64,000 nt of DNA, taken from assembly GCA_037367405.1 (NCBI GenBank), contig JAZKJV010005550.1:310001-374000 (forward strand), in the 5' to 3' direction. A program made the position numbers and the translations under genes. Below are positions 22,499-35,330 of this stretch, piece after piece (the first letter of the stretch is position 1; each line of letters opens with the position of its first letter). The DNA comes from Ottelia alismoides. Taxonomy: Eukaryota > Streptophyta > Magnoliopsida > Alismatales > Hydrocharitaceae. Under the pieces are notes generated by a model. It was not told the DNA's origin and searched no databases. It saw only the letters and a list, made by a program, of their open reading frames with translations.

Positions 22499-25072
22499 TG
22501 TTGGACATGCGAGCCCACGACGAGCCATTATGCAATAAATGTTATTGCGAATATCATTTCATGATCTGAAATGAAGAATAAATAATTTGCATAATAGGTC
22601 CCTTAGTACAATTAGGGTTATGTACCATGGCCATCTTAATAATAATAGAGTTGTTGATTCAATAGTTGAATCATAGAGGCTGGTGCGTGGATGAATATCT
22701 AAAGGGTTAGATTGAGGACTCATCAAGCACCGTCAAATGATTGTTAAGATGTGACCTCTAGCATGAGTGGCAGATGGCAATCCTTTCTCACATAGGCTGA
22801 TATCTGACCGACCTCTTGATGTAGGTCCTCTGCATAGGAATAGAGATTCGGAGGTGTCAGATTAGTTAGGTCAAAGAGTTGACTTAACGAGATCGAGATA
22901 ACCAAAGTCCTATATCATATGCTGTCACGATACAGGCACGCATCCTCTGACCGGAGACAGATGTGTTACTATATGTCTGAGTATGTACATTTGGCAGACC
23001 AATAGGTTGATGACCTAACCAAGGTATATACACTGGCGCGCTGGAGTGCATGCAAGGGCATATGAGTAATACGATCTCTCAAAGGGATCATACAGGTTCA
23101 TTACTGAGCCGAAAGACATGAGCTCACTCATGAGATATTATGAAGGATCAAATTCTGTGCATGGCCGTCTTGCTTTGGAAGCTTGACTGAATTTATAGGT
23201 TTGATATATACTTTTGGAAAGTATATGATCAAGATCAAGGTATAATATATGCTTTTGGAAACTATATGATCGATACCATCTCCCAATGATCAAATGAGAA
23301 ACTTACTGATAAAACCCTGAAGTAGACAATATAAAGTTGATCTAATACTTCGGGTTCATTCTGAGTCTTCCAGTATGCAGGATGTACATGTATTGGGAAT
23401 ACCTAAGGGTGATGTGATCATAAACGATTGTATAACCATGACGCTTCCATTCTTAGGGAGTGATGAAACGAGTCTGGATTTTAGTGACTCCTCTCGTAGA
23501 GAAGTGATCTAATCTTAGTTCAAACGTTGGACATTGATATGAGTGTGATTTAGATACAATGAGAAGATTAGATCTATGGTCTTGATTTAATCAAGCATCT
23601 ATGGGAGGTCCGCAAGATCTGGATTTGAGATTTGATCTCAATGTCTAAGTCACTATATGTGGAACAATACAATCGCCCTGTCCTTATCTCCAAGTATCCG
23701 TGGAGAAAGCGCATTATCCTTGAAAGAGTTAATGGATAATTTCATTGTTGATATATGTATCCAAGCATCGAGAAAAATTGATAATTAAATGTGATTTAAT
23801 TGTCATGTATAATATGAATTTGATTCATATTATACAGAGAGATATCTAAGATAATTAAATATGATTTAATTATCAAATATGTGAATAATATGAATGTGAT
23901 TCATGTTATTTGGGCACATGAGAATAGAGATCCAAGATGATTAAATGTGATTTAATTATCATGGATATGAATAATGTGGATAGCACTATCCATATTGATC
24001 ATATATATTATAAATGTGATTTATAATATATTAAAGAGAGTATATTGTGATTTATATTTGTTGATTAATTGTTAATGTGAATTGGATTCACATTGAATGA
24101 TTAATTGAAAATATAATTATATTTTATTTTTGGTTGTGAATGAGATTCACATAATTTCAATGGCTTGATTGAAGTTTTTCACAAGATAATTATGAATTAT
24201 TTTTGTGAGAAATATTTGCAACAATTGTTGTTGTAAATCTTGGAGATCTCATGAGATAATGAGATCTCATGAGTTTTTGAGGAGATAGACTCATTCTATC
24301 TCATTATCTTCAAGACCAGTCAAAGTGATTTAAAATTGGGATTAATTACGTTCATTTATCAATATAAATTAATTCAAAATTAAATCAATTATCGTTTTTT
24401 TCAACAACATCTTAGCCATTAAAAGAAATACAAATCAATCTCAACCATTGATTGTGTGTTGTCCATGGATTGGGATCCATGGACTCCCAAAATCCTATAT
24501 AAGAAGAGGCACCCTTTGCTCTTCAAGACACACAATAATGAATGCTCTCTCTCTCTCTCTCTTTCTCCACACGTCAAGCCTCTCTCTCTTATAATGGCCG
24601 TCCACCATGGAGCCATTGTGAGAGTCACCATCGACGCAGCATCGTCGTTATGCTGCCAGATCATCTACTCGTGGATCTCCATCTCCTTCGGTGCGTCTCG
24701 CTCGTGAAGAAGATGTTGGATCTCGTATGATGAGATCAGGCGATCCGCCGCTTGGATCATCAACATAGATTGCGAGGAGCACGCGATTCAACCCCGCGCT
24801 CGCAAGCGTCTCCTCCGTCGGATCGGACTTGAGACAGGAGGTCTCTTTGTTTAGAGACTCGATTGCAACCATGCTTCAAGAGGTAATCCTATCACTTGTT
24901 TGTGGTTTAGACGAAACGATCCGAGAGGTGTTCTTGGATCATGTGGTTTTGTCACACAAAAAAAATAATTTCCGATGCCCAGAGCGACTAGTGCGACTAG
25001 TCGCTCCCGATCGCATTCGATGCGATCATCACACTTCCGTGACGCGCTTGAGGATTTTCTCCATATCCTTAA
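22499..25072 (+). repeat. 5' LTR of copia copy B
   Basis: Starts TGTTGGACATGCGAGCCC and ends ATATCCTTAA, against TTCA in the sister copies. It is followed by AG and a perfect primer site at 25075. The TATA box is at 24496. A (CT)n run lies at about 24543-24562. It is inserted in the leader of copy A. Five bases before it are CATCC, but the far end is not in the window, so the duplication cannot be tested. Confidence 0.85.
24496..24502 (+). promoter_or_regulatory. TATA box of copia B LTR
   Basis: TATATAA followed by GAAGAGGCACCC, downstream of the perfect palindrome CCATGGATTGGGATCCATGG (24463-24482). Confidence 0.65.
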
Positions 25073-25074
25073 AG

Positions 25075-26891
25075 TGGTATCAGAGCCAGGTTGTCGAAGG
25101 TCTTGGATATGATCCATGAACCTACGAAAATTTGGGCTCGTTTGGGTTTGTGAAGATTTTAGCATTTCAATTTTCGCAGTCCTGTCTTGTGATAAAGTTC
25201 GGCCCTGTTTAAAATATTTAAACACAAAACTTTAAATTGGCTAATGTTCCCCATTAATTAAGGAAAAAATAGGATTTGAGTTTGCGTGATTTGGAATCCG
25301 ATAACTCATGTTATGAAGTTTTTAATAACCATATGTCCACTGTTTCGGGAATGATGGTCACTGACGTAATTAAAGAGTTTCTTACGCATTCTAAATGCAT
25401 GAAAATGCATAATTATCACTTGGGTTCTATTTTAAATCAAATTGGCAAACAAAATAATTTTTTTTGCATTAATTGGATTTAAATTGATTGAGTTATATTA
25501 ATTTTAGTGAGTAGGGGTCACTGCTGGAAATTAACAAACTTGATCATGAACCTTGTGATAGTCATTCAAATAAATTGATGAAAATTAATTGTTAATTTTC
25601 TTAAATGATTATTGATAAATAATTGTGAATTTTTTAAAGATGATAATTATTTCCTTGAATGACATTGCATTAACTAAAATGATAAGATAGTTGATCTTGA
25701 TCACAATTGGTTAATATGAAATTTCCAACAAACGTTGTTTTCATGAAAAACTCTAGTTTATCCTACAATAGTTGTAGGACAATTTTTACATGTAAAAACC
25801 TTGTTGCTTGAATAGGATTGGGGATTTATTTAGCAAATCTCCTTATAATATTATCAAAATGGTTTTGATTAATATTATATGGTATAATTTCGGTTGAAAA
25901 TCCATGATCATCTCAAGTAAAAAGTGATCTATTTTGCATTATCCTTTCCCAAGGCGGATATGGTTTCTAGTCGGGGAGCGTTGGGGTAGCAGGTTGCAAC
26001 GTGTGTGGTCTGTCCCACTCCCGTCGGTACTGGCCATGACAGCGGGTAGGGTTGGTATAATGCTTAAGAAATCATGATGTATTTCTAATTATTAAAATTC
26101 GAAATAATACGTATTTGAGATAATACCATAATTCAAGTAACAATTAAGAATATTTGTTGAATATTAATTGGATCATTAATTTAATATGATTAGATTAATT
26201 GGAATCCCATTAAAATTAAGACACTTTATTATAAATAGATGTGTTATTTCCCTTGGAAGAATTGATCATAATGAATGTGATTCATGATGATTAATTAGAA
26301 TTTGAATATGATATGGAGGATCACATAAGTGACATCCATGGTCTCCCGTCAAGGCGAAGGGTTTCGTCGCCAGATAATGTATGTACGAGATGCAGGTCCG
26401 AAATGACAGCTCCTGCATACAATCCATTTGGATCGGGCTCTTCGCTTCTCAAAAGAGTAAGTCCGTATACGTAGTGACCCCAATATCGAGTCCTCATATT
26501 ATTGGGATGATATTGGATTGTGTATTGCGAGTATTAAGCCTATTGACGGTTGATTCAATTAATGACGGGTCAACATCACCTTAGGGATGGTGGGCCCGGA
26601 TGTTAAAGATCGAATTTGGAGATGCAAGCTGGACTTGCAAGGTGGAATGTGTTCCCGCTTCTTTTTATCGGAGTCACAAGTTCTCTTATTATTGGGATGG
26701 GACAAAGATAAGGAAGGAGATCCCAGATCTTGCTTGAGATATAATGGTAAGTATATCTCTTACATTGAAAGTGATTAAGGGAATGAACATTCAATGTTGA
26801 CAAGGCAAGACAACTTTGATATAAAAAATCCTAAATCAAAGTAAAATATGTATTTATAATATATACACTTATGCAAATTTCTTATTTCAGA
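25075..26891 (+). other. Primer site and leader of copia B
   Basis: TGGTATCAGAGCC at 25075-25087, then an AT-rich leader collinear with C1. It includes the GACATCCATGGTCTCCCGTC phrase (26332) also found at about 7113. No convincing open frame. Confidence 0.8.
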
Positions 26892-29153
26892 TAATCTTTC
26901 ATTAAACCCACTCAATGTTATATTCAATAATAACCAGTAAAATATCATGTATTAGACTAATGATCCAGATATTGTACTTGCAACTGGACACATAATGTAT
27001 ATGGTTGCAATGTGCAAGTTTCCTCATATTAATGAGGAATGACAATTAAATAAGACAATAAGACATCACCTTAGGGTTCGTATATCTCTATAGTCTTGAT
27101 CTTTCATCGAGTGTACTTTGGAAGTGACATGTCGATGGTGATCGTAATTGTCGAATAATCCTTATAAAATCTAAGAAGATATTCTGGCATACATATGTGC
27201 TCTTGACATTTAATCATGAGTGACATGGTTCTCTGCATCAGGCAGAATGGTAAATCTATAAGAGATGATGTATTCAAAATGTTTGATACCTACAGGAACC
27301 AATGTTTTAAGAGTTTAGATGGATGTAGATATGATGAGTGTTATCATTCTACTGTCTATACTCTAGTCATTCATGAAGCTTCATAATATTCATATTGTAT
27401 GAATTTAATGAAAAATGTATAAAAGTTGAAATGCTCTTACATTGAATTCTATTTTAATTCAACATAAGATATCCTTAGTCTTAAGCAATGGTTGTTTATA
27501 GATAAAGGGAGTGCAGTGGAAGCATGGGTCAGAACCAAGATGAGAAGGATAGTCAAAGAGTTGACTGTACTTCTATGACTTCCATATGACATCCTGAGAA
27601 TTGGATGAATGCCAATACTGCAATAAGATGATGTGTTGATAGTATGACTGTCAAGTCTGTCTAGAATCCTTAGTGAAGGACTCAGATAAAGCATTAGAAT
27701 AATCTACATAAATCATTGATATTGACTTGCTTATTGAATAAGATGAAGTCTTATAATTGTATCTCAATCTTCTAACAACACTTGCAATAGGTTGCATATA
27801 TTTTAGAAGACTGGAAAATTTGATCTAAAGGTTTATACTTATCCACATGGATATTGGTGCAATTTTTGCAACAATCTCTATTGGATTGACAAACTTCATT
27901 ATTTCAATGGGAGCCCTTAGTCTTAGAGAATTTCTCTATGACCTGGATATTAGAATACACTCATAGTTTATTTCCAAGGAATAAACCTATCATAAAGAGT
28001 TATGATGGATATATTTCAGATAGTAATCTAGCATCTAATGGACTCTACTAAATTAGAAAATTAATGAATCGTTCATTAAGATTTCTAAAACTGAACCTTT
28101 AAAAGATAAATAGGAGGATGAAGATCATTTGACAATGATCTGGCATCAAGTTTCGGACATATGTCTATTGATGAGATCAATGGACTAGTAAGAGATGAAA
28201 CTTTAGAATGTCTAAAATTTCAAAACTTACATACTTATGAATTTATGTATTCAAAGTAAAATGTCCAATACACCCTTCTTTGGGAAAGGTATAAGATGTC
28301 AAGGTATTCAAGATCTAATACATATTGATGTATGCGGATCATCTATATCAGAATAAACATTATGGATATGTGGTATCTATTAATGATTATTTGTAATATA
28401 AGATTTCTTTCCTTCACCATTAGAAACCTTTGAAATATTCAAAGATTTCACAATTTTGGTTTATAACCAAAGTTTGAAGAAAGATGAAATGAATTTGATC
28501 TGACTTAGGTAGCTTGTACCTGTTAGATAAACTCAAAGAATACCTTATGGAGATATGAATATCATTCCTATCTCACTCCTCCTGATAAACCTAAACTCAA
28601 TAGAGTTGTAGGGAGATACAATTGGATCATATCTGACATGATTTGATCTATGATGAATTTTAGCATAATTACATGTTAGTTTCCATGTATATATGTAGTA
28701 GAGACTACATTATATATCCTTAATAAGATTCCCTGCAAGTAAGCTGGAATTGAGCACTAGAGAGTACTACTTCATTAGGAAAATAAAGGATGGTATTGGA
28801 TACCTACTTTATAACCCTGAGATTTTTCTCATCTCTGAGAATGTGATTCTTAGAGGATGACTATCTTGATAATCAAGATGAAAATGAAGTGTAGGAACCC
28901 ATTTAATCTTGAAGAGATAATGAGGCTCCTGAAATTGAGAACTAAAAGGACAATTAAAGATGAAACGCTAATACTTCTTCAAATGAGTTTGAGGATGTAT
29001 TCCATGTGTCGATTAAGTCTGACAATGATCGGACTTCATGTGATGAAGCTCCTAAGGATCATGACATGGAAAGATGGATATTAGAAATATAGTCTAAAGT
29101 AGACTTCATATACAAGTGTTGTATATGGACCCTCGAGGATCCACCTATATGGG
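26892..29153 (+). pseudogene. Heavily decayed copia gag-pol (copy B), cut in RT
   Basis: The sequence follows C1 gag-pol in order but with stops and indels throughout. Gag: words around 27250-27330 match the AMQERTSIREHVLKMF zone of C1. Pre-integrase: a WH..S.G.MSIDEIN zone at about 28139-28190 corresponds to the C1 HLSVDWIN zone. Integrase: HIDVCGS at about 28320-28340 and an NPP..NGVA-like zone at about 28580-28610. RT: an RWILE...VDFIYKC zone at about 29070-29130, followed by a phrase equivalent to GVWTLEDPP. It ends inside RT at 29153, where a gypsy LTR begins. Much older than C1 by amount of damage. Confidence 0.75.
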
Positions 29154-32139
29154 TGATGAAACCCGATTTCAACATCATAATTTCTCATTATTAACCCCCT
29201 TGCTTAAGCTGAGTGTCAATAAAACCCAATTAATGTCCTATAATTAATAGAGTCTTAAATAAATTAAAAATCACAAAAAAATGACAAAACAAAAATTCGT
29301 GGTAATTTTAGACTTAAAAATACCCTCAAAAATATTTTGGGTCTTCGTTTGAAGTCATCTCCAGTTTTGGTCAACATGAAACTTGTAGATCTCATCAAGA
29401 TCTACAACTTTCATGGTTTTGCGTTTTCTCAAAATCGGCCTTTATAACCCTCAAAAATAAAAAATACCCAAGGAATAATCTGATTGGGCCACGTGGCCCA
29501 ACCTGGGGGCGCCACGTGGCCCGGCCTCTCTTGTCTTTTCTGCCTCCTTTCCCAGCCGTCGGATCTCATTAGATCCAATGGCCCAGCCTTGTCCGCGTGC
29601 GCTCATTTTATCAACCGTTCGATCAGTCCCAGCCTTCAATCTGCACCGCACGTGAGCGCTCTCACCAGAGCGTGCCACGTGGCGCGACCGATGCCCTCTG
29701 ATCGCAATCCTGATAGTCCATCTCGGCCGCTCATTCCCCTGACGCTCCTAATCCCTTCGATCAACCTTAGCGTCCCATCATCGCCGTCCGTTAGCGCCGA
29801 ACCCTTAGCCTGCCACGTGGCAACATCATAGCCCGTTGATCGCCTCACCCGAGATCTGATCTAGGCCGCTGGTGCGCGCCTTTATTCCCGCCGTTGGATC
29901 TCCAGATCCAACGGCCTCGCGTCATCGTCAACCTCCGATCCCCCCTCTCTCTCCCACGATCCAGCTCGCGCACACCTCTCCCCCTTTCCATTTTCTCCAC
30001 GACTCCAGCGACCCTGGCACTTCGCCAACCACCTCACGGTCTTCCCCAGTCATCCACCTCCTTCGCCGGTGCCTCCACTACTCTCAATCCACTCCCAGTC
30101 GCTCCATGTTCCTCACGAAACCCACGTCGACCACCACCATAACCGACCACTCACTTCTTCAAATACACCGCACTCCCCCTCGAATCGCCTGGTCTGCCTT
30201 TATGAGGGAGTAGGCCTAGCTCTCCTCCACCTCCTTGTGATAGGAGGAGGTGGATGGATCGAGCTATAACGACCCATCTCCCCGGTGAGACCCTCCGCCA
30301 CACACGGCGGAGTTGCGGCGCTATGCGACCGCTCGAGCTGCACCAGGTGGCTAAAGGTGTTCAGCAAAGACCCGGGCATCGTTCCAGATGCCCAGCCCAA
30401 GCCCCGTTCCGCCCAAATGATCAGGTGAGTCCCTTCTTCCTCCTCTGCATATTTTTTTATTTTTCATTAATTAAATTAGGCTATTCGACCGATTTCACCT
30501 TCCATTACACACCTCCTGAGCTCCGCCACGCAGTCCCCTTTCACGCGCCTTATTCCGATCACCTTCTCCTTCCTCCAGATTCTCAGCCATCTCCGACCCA
30601 TCTCCTCCGCCATTCACGGTGGAGGAGCTCCGAGCTCCCCACATTCTCCACACCCGATGAGCTTCCACTTCACCTCCACTACGCATGCACCACAATTAGC
30701 TTGCTTCGGCTACGTCACTAACCTTGCAGGTCGATAACTCCTTCAATGGCCGGATGTCCACCGGAGCTCAATTCGTCGGCATTGCTACATTGATCCGAGC
30801 TCCGATGACTGCAACCAGACACTCCTATGTCTTCCTCAAACCTCCAGCTACATCCCCCAACCATTAGGGAGCTCGTGGGAAGCCCATGTCGTCCTGGAAC
30901 GAGAGGCGGAGGAGGCGGTCCTTCGCCGGAGCCCTGTTATCGCCGCCAATCGCGGAAGAAGACGACGGAGCAGTTGCCGTCGGATGGTCTTCATCCAGCG
31001 ACCATCTGACGGCCCAGACGAGGCCACGTCATCGACTTCAGCAGCCCTTAGATCATCTCGATCCAACGGCCTCCAACCGACCACGTGGCATCACCAGAGC
31101 ACAGCCGAGCCTAGCGCCCGAGCCTCCAGGCTTGGATGCCCCGAACTTAGTCCGGACCTGCATCGAACCCGAACCAGCGAACGAGCCTAACCGAAGCTAT
31201 ACCGAACCTCTGCCGAGTCCGAGCCAACCACTGAGCCTGGGTAGCACGAGCCTGGCACGTGTACTCTGGGCTATTTGCAGAGACGCCCTGCCATCTTCTC
31301 TATTTTGCATCCAGGTCCTGATGCACGTGCAGCACCTGCGCGCCTGGGGATATTTGCATACATACCCTGCAGTTTTCAATAATTGCAGATAGATCCCTGC
31401 GCGTATGGTTTATTTACAGGGAAGGACTCATCTTTATTTTTATTGCATTTTAGTCCCTCCCAGGGACCTGGTTGTAATTATCTTTTCATGTTTTCTTTCG
31501 TTTATGCCCCTGGTTTCTTTCATGCATATTTAGAGCCTCGTAACTCCGATCGAGATGATTTCAGTTTCATTTTAATGCTTGTTTAACGTACTTTTTAATG
31601 GCATCTTTGTTCTCTTATTTTGACACTGTGATCTCAATGTATTTCTTTAAACAACTCGAGTGTCTTTTATGCCTTTCTGACTAACTTTGCAAATTACGTC
31701 AAATGAGTTGTTGCTTCATTTAAATCTGAAATTAACTTCTGGTTTATTTGGCTCATCCTTTTAACCTAGGGCATACTTCCATTGCATCGCATTGCATCCA
31801 TTTACTTGCATTATAAAAATTGATTAAAAAAATGCATGTTTGATTTTTAATGCATTGTTGTTGCCTTGTGTGTCCCTTCTGCATAATTTGACCTATAGAT
31901 TTCCAATTAAACACTTAGTTAAATAAATAGAAGTCTGATTAATACGAGAAAGGCTCGTGTCCCTGAGTTCGACCTTGGTATCTCGCCAAGTAAAAAAAAT
32001 TAATGTCCATCTCATTTTGATCTATCATATACATATTTAAATGAGATGATCTTTTTGATGAGCCCGAACCGGCCCGACTACGATGATGATTCCAAGTGCT
32101 AATTTCGCACTCTTAAAGGGTCGATTTTGTGGCTCGTCA
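29154..32139 (+). repeat. 5' LTR of Athila-like element G1
   Basis: Starts TGATGAAACCCG and ends GGCTCGTCA, 2,986 bp. The first 577 bp are nearly repeated at 52512-53088. The middle (about 29480-31400) is GC-rich and contains five CCACGTGG and three further CACGTG words. The flanks are AT-rich. A CAG|GTGAGT word at 30422-30430 and a CTAAC...TTGCAG|G word at 30717-30730 could be splice signals. Long open frames in the GC-rich part (30254-30721, 30886-31392) are low in complexity and I do not call them. Confidence 0.85.
29489..31329. promoter_or_regulatory. Cluster of CACGTG (G-box) words in the G1 LTR
   Basis: CCACGTGG occurs at 29489, 29512, 29675, 29813 and 31081. CACGTG occurs also at 29649, 31256 and 31324. 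In plants this core is bound by bZIP and bHLH factors. Whether it acts here is unknown. The first two are 23 bp apart and also occur, one of them mutated, in the partial LTR at 52512-53088. Confidence 0.45.
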
Positions 32140-32141
32140 GA

Positions 32142-32159
32142 TGGCGCCTTTGCCGGGGA
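32142..32159 (+). other. Primer binding site of G1 (tRNA-Asp type)
   Basis: TGGCGCCTTTGCCGGGGA starts two bases after the LTR end. It agrees, except for one base, with the TGGCGCCGTTGCCGGGGA site common in plant gypsy elements and thought to pair with tRNA-Asp. Confidence 0.8.
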
Positions 32160-33803
32160 GGCAAACGGCGAAGCGATTAGTTTAAAAATTTAGATTTAGA
32201 TTTTCATTTACTCGGGTAGTCTGACTCCCGAGCCACTTGTATTTATTTCATTCTTTTTGCAATTATTTCTCTTCATATTTTTGTATATATCTTGTTGTTT
32301 ATCTCTCTAATATAAATCTCATTTTCCTTGCGAGGGCCCGGTGGACTTGGAGTGCATCAGAGGTCGACGGACGCGAGAGCGCCGACTGCTGAAGTGCAAG
32401 GATAATTTATTTACTTTTTGAGAGAGGTTTTGTAAATTTTTGTAATTATTTAGCTTGTTCTTTATAGCGGCTCTTGTTTGAGAGCTCGCGTGTGTAAAAA
32501 GACTTGGACATTATTTGTGGTGTGTCGAGCCTGTTTCACTCTCCGGTGAGGGTGGGGTCTCGACTTGAGTGGCGAACTTAAGGATTAGGCACACGGTAGT
32601 TTAGAATCAAATTTGTTTGTGCCCATCGTAATTTAGGCCATACATATCTTAGAAGATTCACTTATCTTATAAGATTCATAATGAGACAAACATAGACACG
32701 TACTATTTAGCTCAAATTCAATCAACTTTTCCCCGCTAATAGTATACTGTTTAGGTGTGGTTTTCTCGATCTGCATGCATTTAGTGTAATATTTATAAAT
32801 TCTGTTCTGCATAACGCATGAAGAGTGCTGGGATTCACTGTAAGTATACCTTCTTCTGAGCATGCATCATAGTTTCTCGTTTGCATTCTGATTTCTGATT
32901 CCCCTCTTGTTTTACAACTTAAGGTTAAAAGAAAATTGGGACTGAACGGTAGACGTGCTTGTGTGTTCACATAAATTTCAAGTGATAATCTAACTCTAAA
33001 ATTGGGACTGAATTGAGCAGGTCGATCTAATTAATTGGAATAAAAAGAACCCTTGTTCTCGAGTGCATAAAGCCCTCATTGTTTGTTTTAATTGCAAGTG
33101 AGAGAGAAACGACCCTAGGATAGAGCCAAGTCTGGATTTCTTGCTTACTACTGGTTCTTTCTTTTTAGGCGATTAGCTACTTTTCAGTGAGGAATACGGG
33201 TAGCCGGTAAACGGTCCGGACTTCCTTAGCAGAGTGGGAGGTTTAGAGGATGCCTTAGTCCTCAAGGAACGGGTAGTCGTATTTATACGGTCCGTACTTA
33301 CTCCTATACTGGCTGAAAGTAGGTCAAACTAGTCGTAAGAACCGGGCCAGTCTGTAGGAAAATACGGACACCTAACAGACTCGTTACTCTTTCCAAGATT
33401 GTATTCTCACCAACTAAAATTGACCAGATAAATCGGTCGAACTCTTACGACCATCACGTGTTGAGCTGGTGAAATTGAGGGTTTGAATTGCGTTTGTATT
33501 ATGTGAGTTCATTCCGCACATTTACGAGCATCGTAGAACTAGTGCCTCATTGACTATCGTGATCTAATCGGTTCTTTTGACATCGAAGATGACTGATTGG
33601 TGGATATTTATTTGGACTTTGCGAATCTCTTGTTGAACCCTTCAAAAAGTACATCTTCAAAGGTCCAAGCGCAACTTGGACCAACCTGGACTCATGACCC
33701 TCTTGAGCCCAGGATCACTCACTCTCAGGATGGTTACCCTTAAACCATTCTATTTCTCTCTTCCCACCTCACCGAGGAAGACCATCGCCTTGGTGAGAAT
33801 ATC
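32160..33803 (+). other. Leader of G1 between primer site and gag
   Basis: 1.64 kb without a convincing open frame. It is similar in outline to the G0 leader (1335-1830) and the G3 leader (63066-63780), for example the CGAG.CTTGTTTCACTCTC zone (32527; 63527). It ends at the ATG of gag at 33804. Confidence 0.7.
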
Positions 33804-35330
33804 ATGATTCATAAATCCTCTTCTAATCAAGAAAACATTGCTGATTCAGGACATAAAGAAGATTCGAGTAAAATGCCAAAGAAGAAAGAAGAGGAAGAAG
33901 AGAACCATGAAGACCCGATGAGAATGATATTAGCCCGATTAGCTGCATCTGAGCAGCAACAAGCATTACTGAGAGCTCAGTTAGGACAGTTAAATGTTGG
34001 GGTCCAAATACCAATGGATGCGGCGTATAACCCCGGACAATATCAAATTCATAACTACTTGAGTCCGGCTGAACCCACTGTTGACTTTGAATTGAAGCCG
34101 CATTTTCTGAACTTGCTGCCACATTTTGATGGGAATGCTTATGAGGATCCATATGCATTTCCAAGGGACTTTGAGCTCATCTGTGCTAACCTCAAACATA
34201 ATAATGTTAGCCAGGATTATATTAGGCTCAAAGCCCTGCCATTTGCCTTGGGTGGAAAAGCCGATTACTGGGTGAAGAATCTTGGAATCATCATCACCAC
34301 TTATGCCCAGTTCAAGGACCTATTCCTAAAGAAGTTCTACTCGTTGAGTAGAACTAACATGATGAGGATGCGAATTACGAGTTTTTCCCATTTACCCCAT
34401 GAAGCCTTCTATGATGCTTGGGAAAGATTCAAGGACATCCTGCAAAAGTGTCCTTGTCATGGATTAGATGACAACATCTTGGTCCAATCCTTCTTCACTG
34501 GTCTCAACCCTGAGATGCAGGGTTTAGTGAGCGCTGCCTGTGGAGGCAGTTATACATCACGAGGAGCGGATACCGTCTGGATGGTATTCGAGCAGATGGC
34601 TGAAACTAGCCGCTAACAAATGGCCAGCAGGGCCTATACACCATCCCCCAGTTCACTCTCATTTGGAGGGGGAAAATCAGCTGTAGTTGATCTCTCTCAG
34701 GACGTGATCCCTAGCATGGGACTTCTTGCTGACAAGCTTACTGTAGTCGAGAAGATCGATAGGAGGATTGATGAGTTAGATCGGAGTGTCTCCAAACTTC
34801 CAAAACAGATGGAGGAGGAGTTGACTGAGAAGGTATCTAAGATAAGGATACCTGCCGTGACTGCACCCTCTGCTCCCGTATACCGAGTTCACCATGTTCA
34901 GGAGCAGTTGGTGTCAGGGCAACCCCAACCATGGGAGCAGGACCAATCCTACACCCACTCTTTCCAGCAGCCACCTCCAGTAGCAGAGACAGTCCAGGAG
35001 GAGCCTCCACCAGTTTGGGAGGTGAATGGGATATGGTATACTCAGGACCCTGCCAGGCAGGGAAGTACGGGAGACCGACAGACCTATCAGCGTCCCCCTA
35101 CCTTTCACAGCACCGCATTCACCTCCACACCACCTCCTTCACAACAGAGCCCTGTATTCCATCCACCCAGCAGTAGAGGCAGTAGTACCAGCAGTATGGC
35201 CGACAGGGCCATTACCAGACGGGCCAGCAGGGCCCGCAACCCCAGTAGCAGCAGAGGCAGTACACTGGCCAGCAGGGCCAGTCTTCCCGTCCTTCTTCCC
35301 AGTCTTATCCACTTCCTTCATCGTCTAGTC
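33804..35330 (+). pseudogene. Gag of Athila-like element G1
   Basis: Gag makes the virus-like particle core. The start is ATG at 33804, followed by a charged N-terminus (KKKEEEEENHEDP, about residues 25-38). The retrotransposon gag domain spans about residues 90-245, with HFDGNAYEDPYAFPRDFELI, RLKALPFALGGKADYW and EAFYDAWERFKDILQKCPCHG. These are the conserved order and spacing of the Athila/Tat gag domain. A TAA at 34614-34616 interrupts it in frame, and the same frame continues from 34620 into a coiled, then proline/glutamine/serine-rich C-terminal part. A frame change at about 35290-35330 leads to the next block. No zinc knuckle is seen. Confidence 0.85.

Noticed and set aside
30254..31392. 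Long plus-strand frames in the G1 LTR (155 and 168 codons)
   Set aside because: They lie wholly within the LTR, are compositionally simple and have no recognisable domain. Other frames are equally open.
33823..34199. Minus-strand frames opposite gag of G1
   Set aside because: They are shadows of the gag coding strand, which has clear domain motifs.
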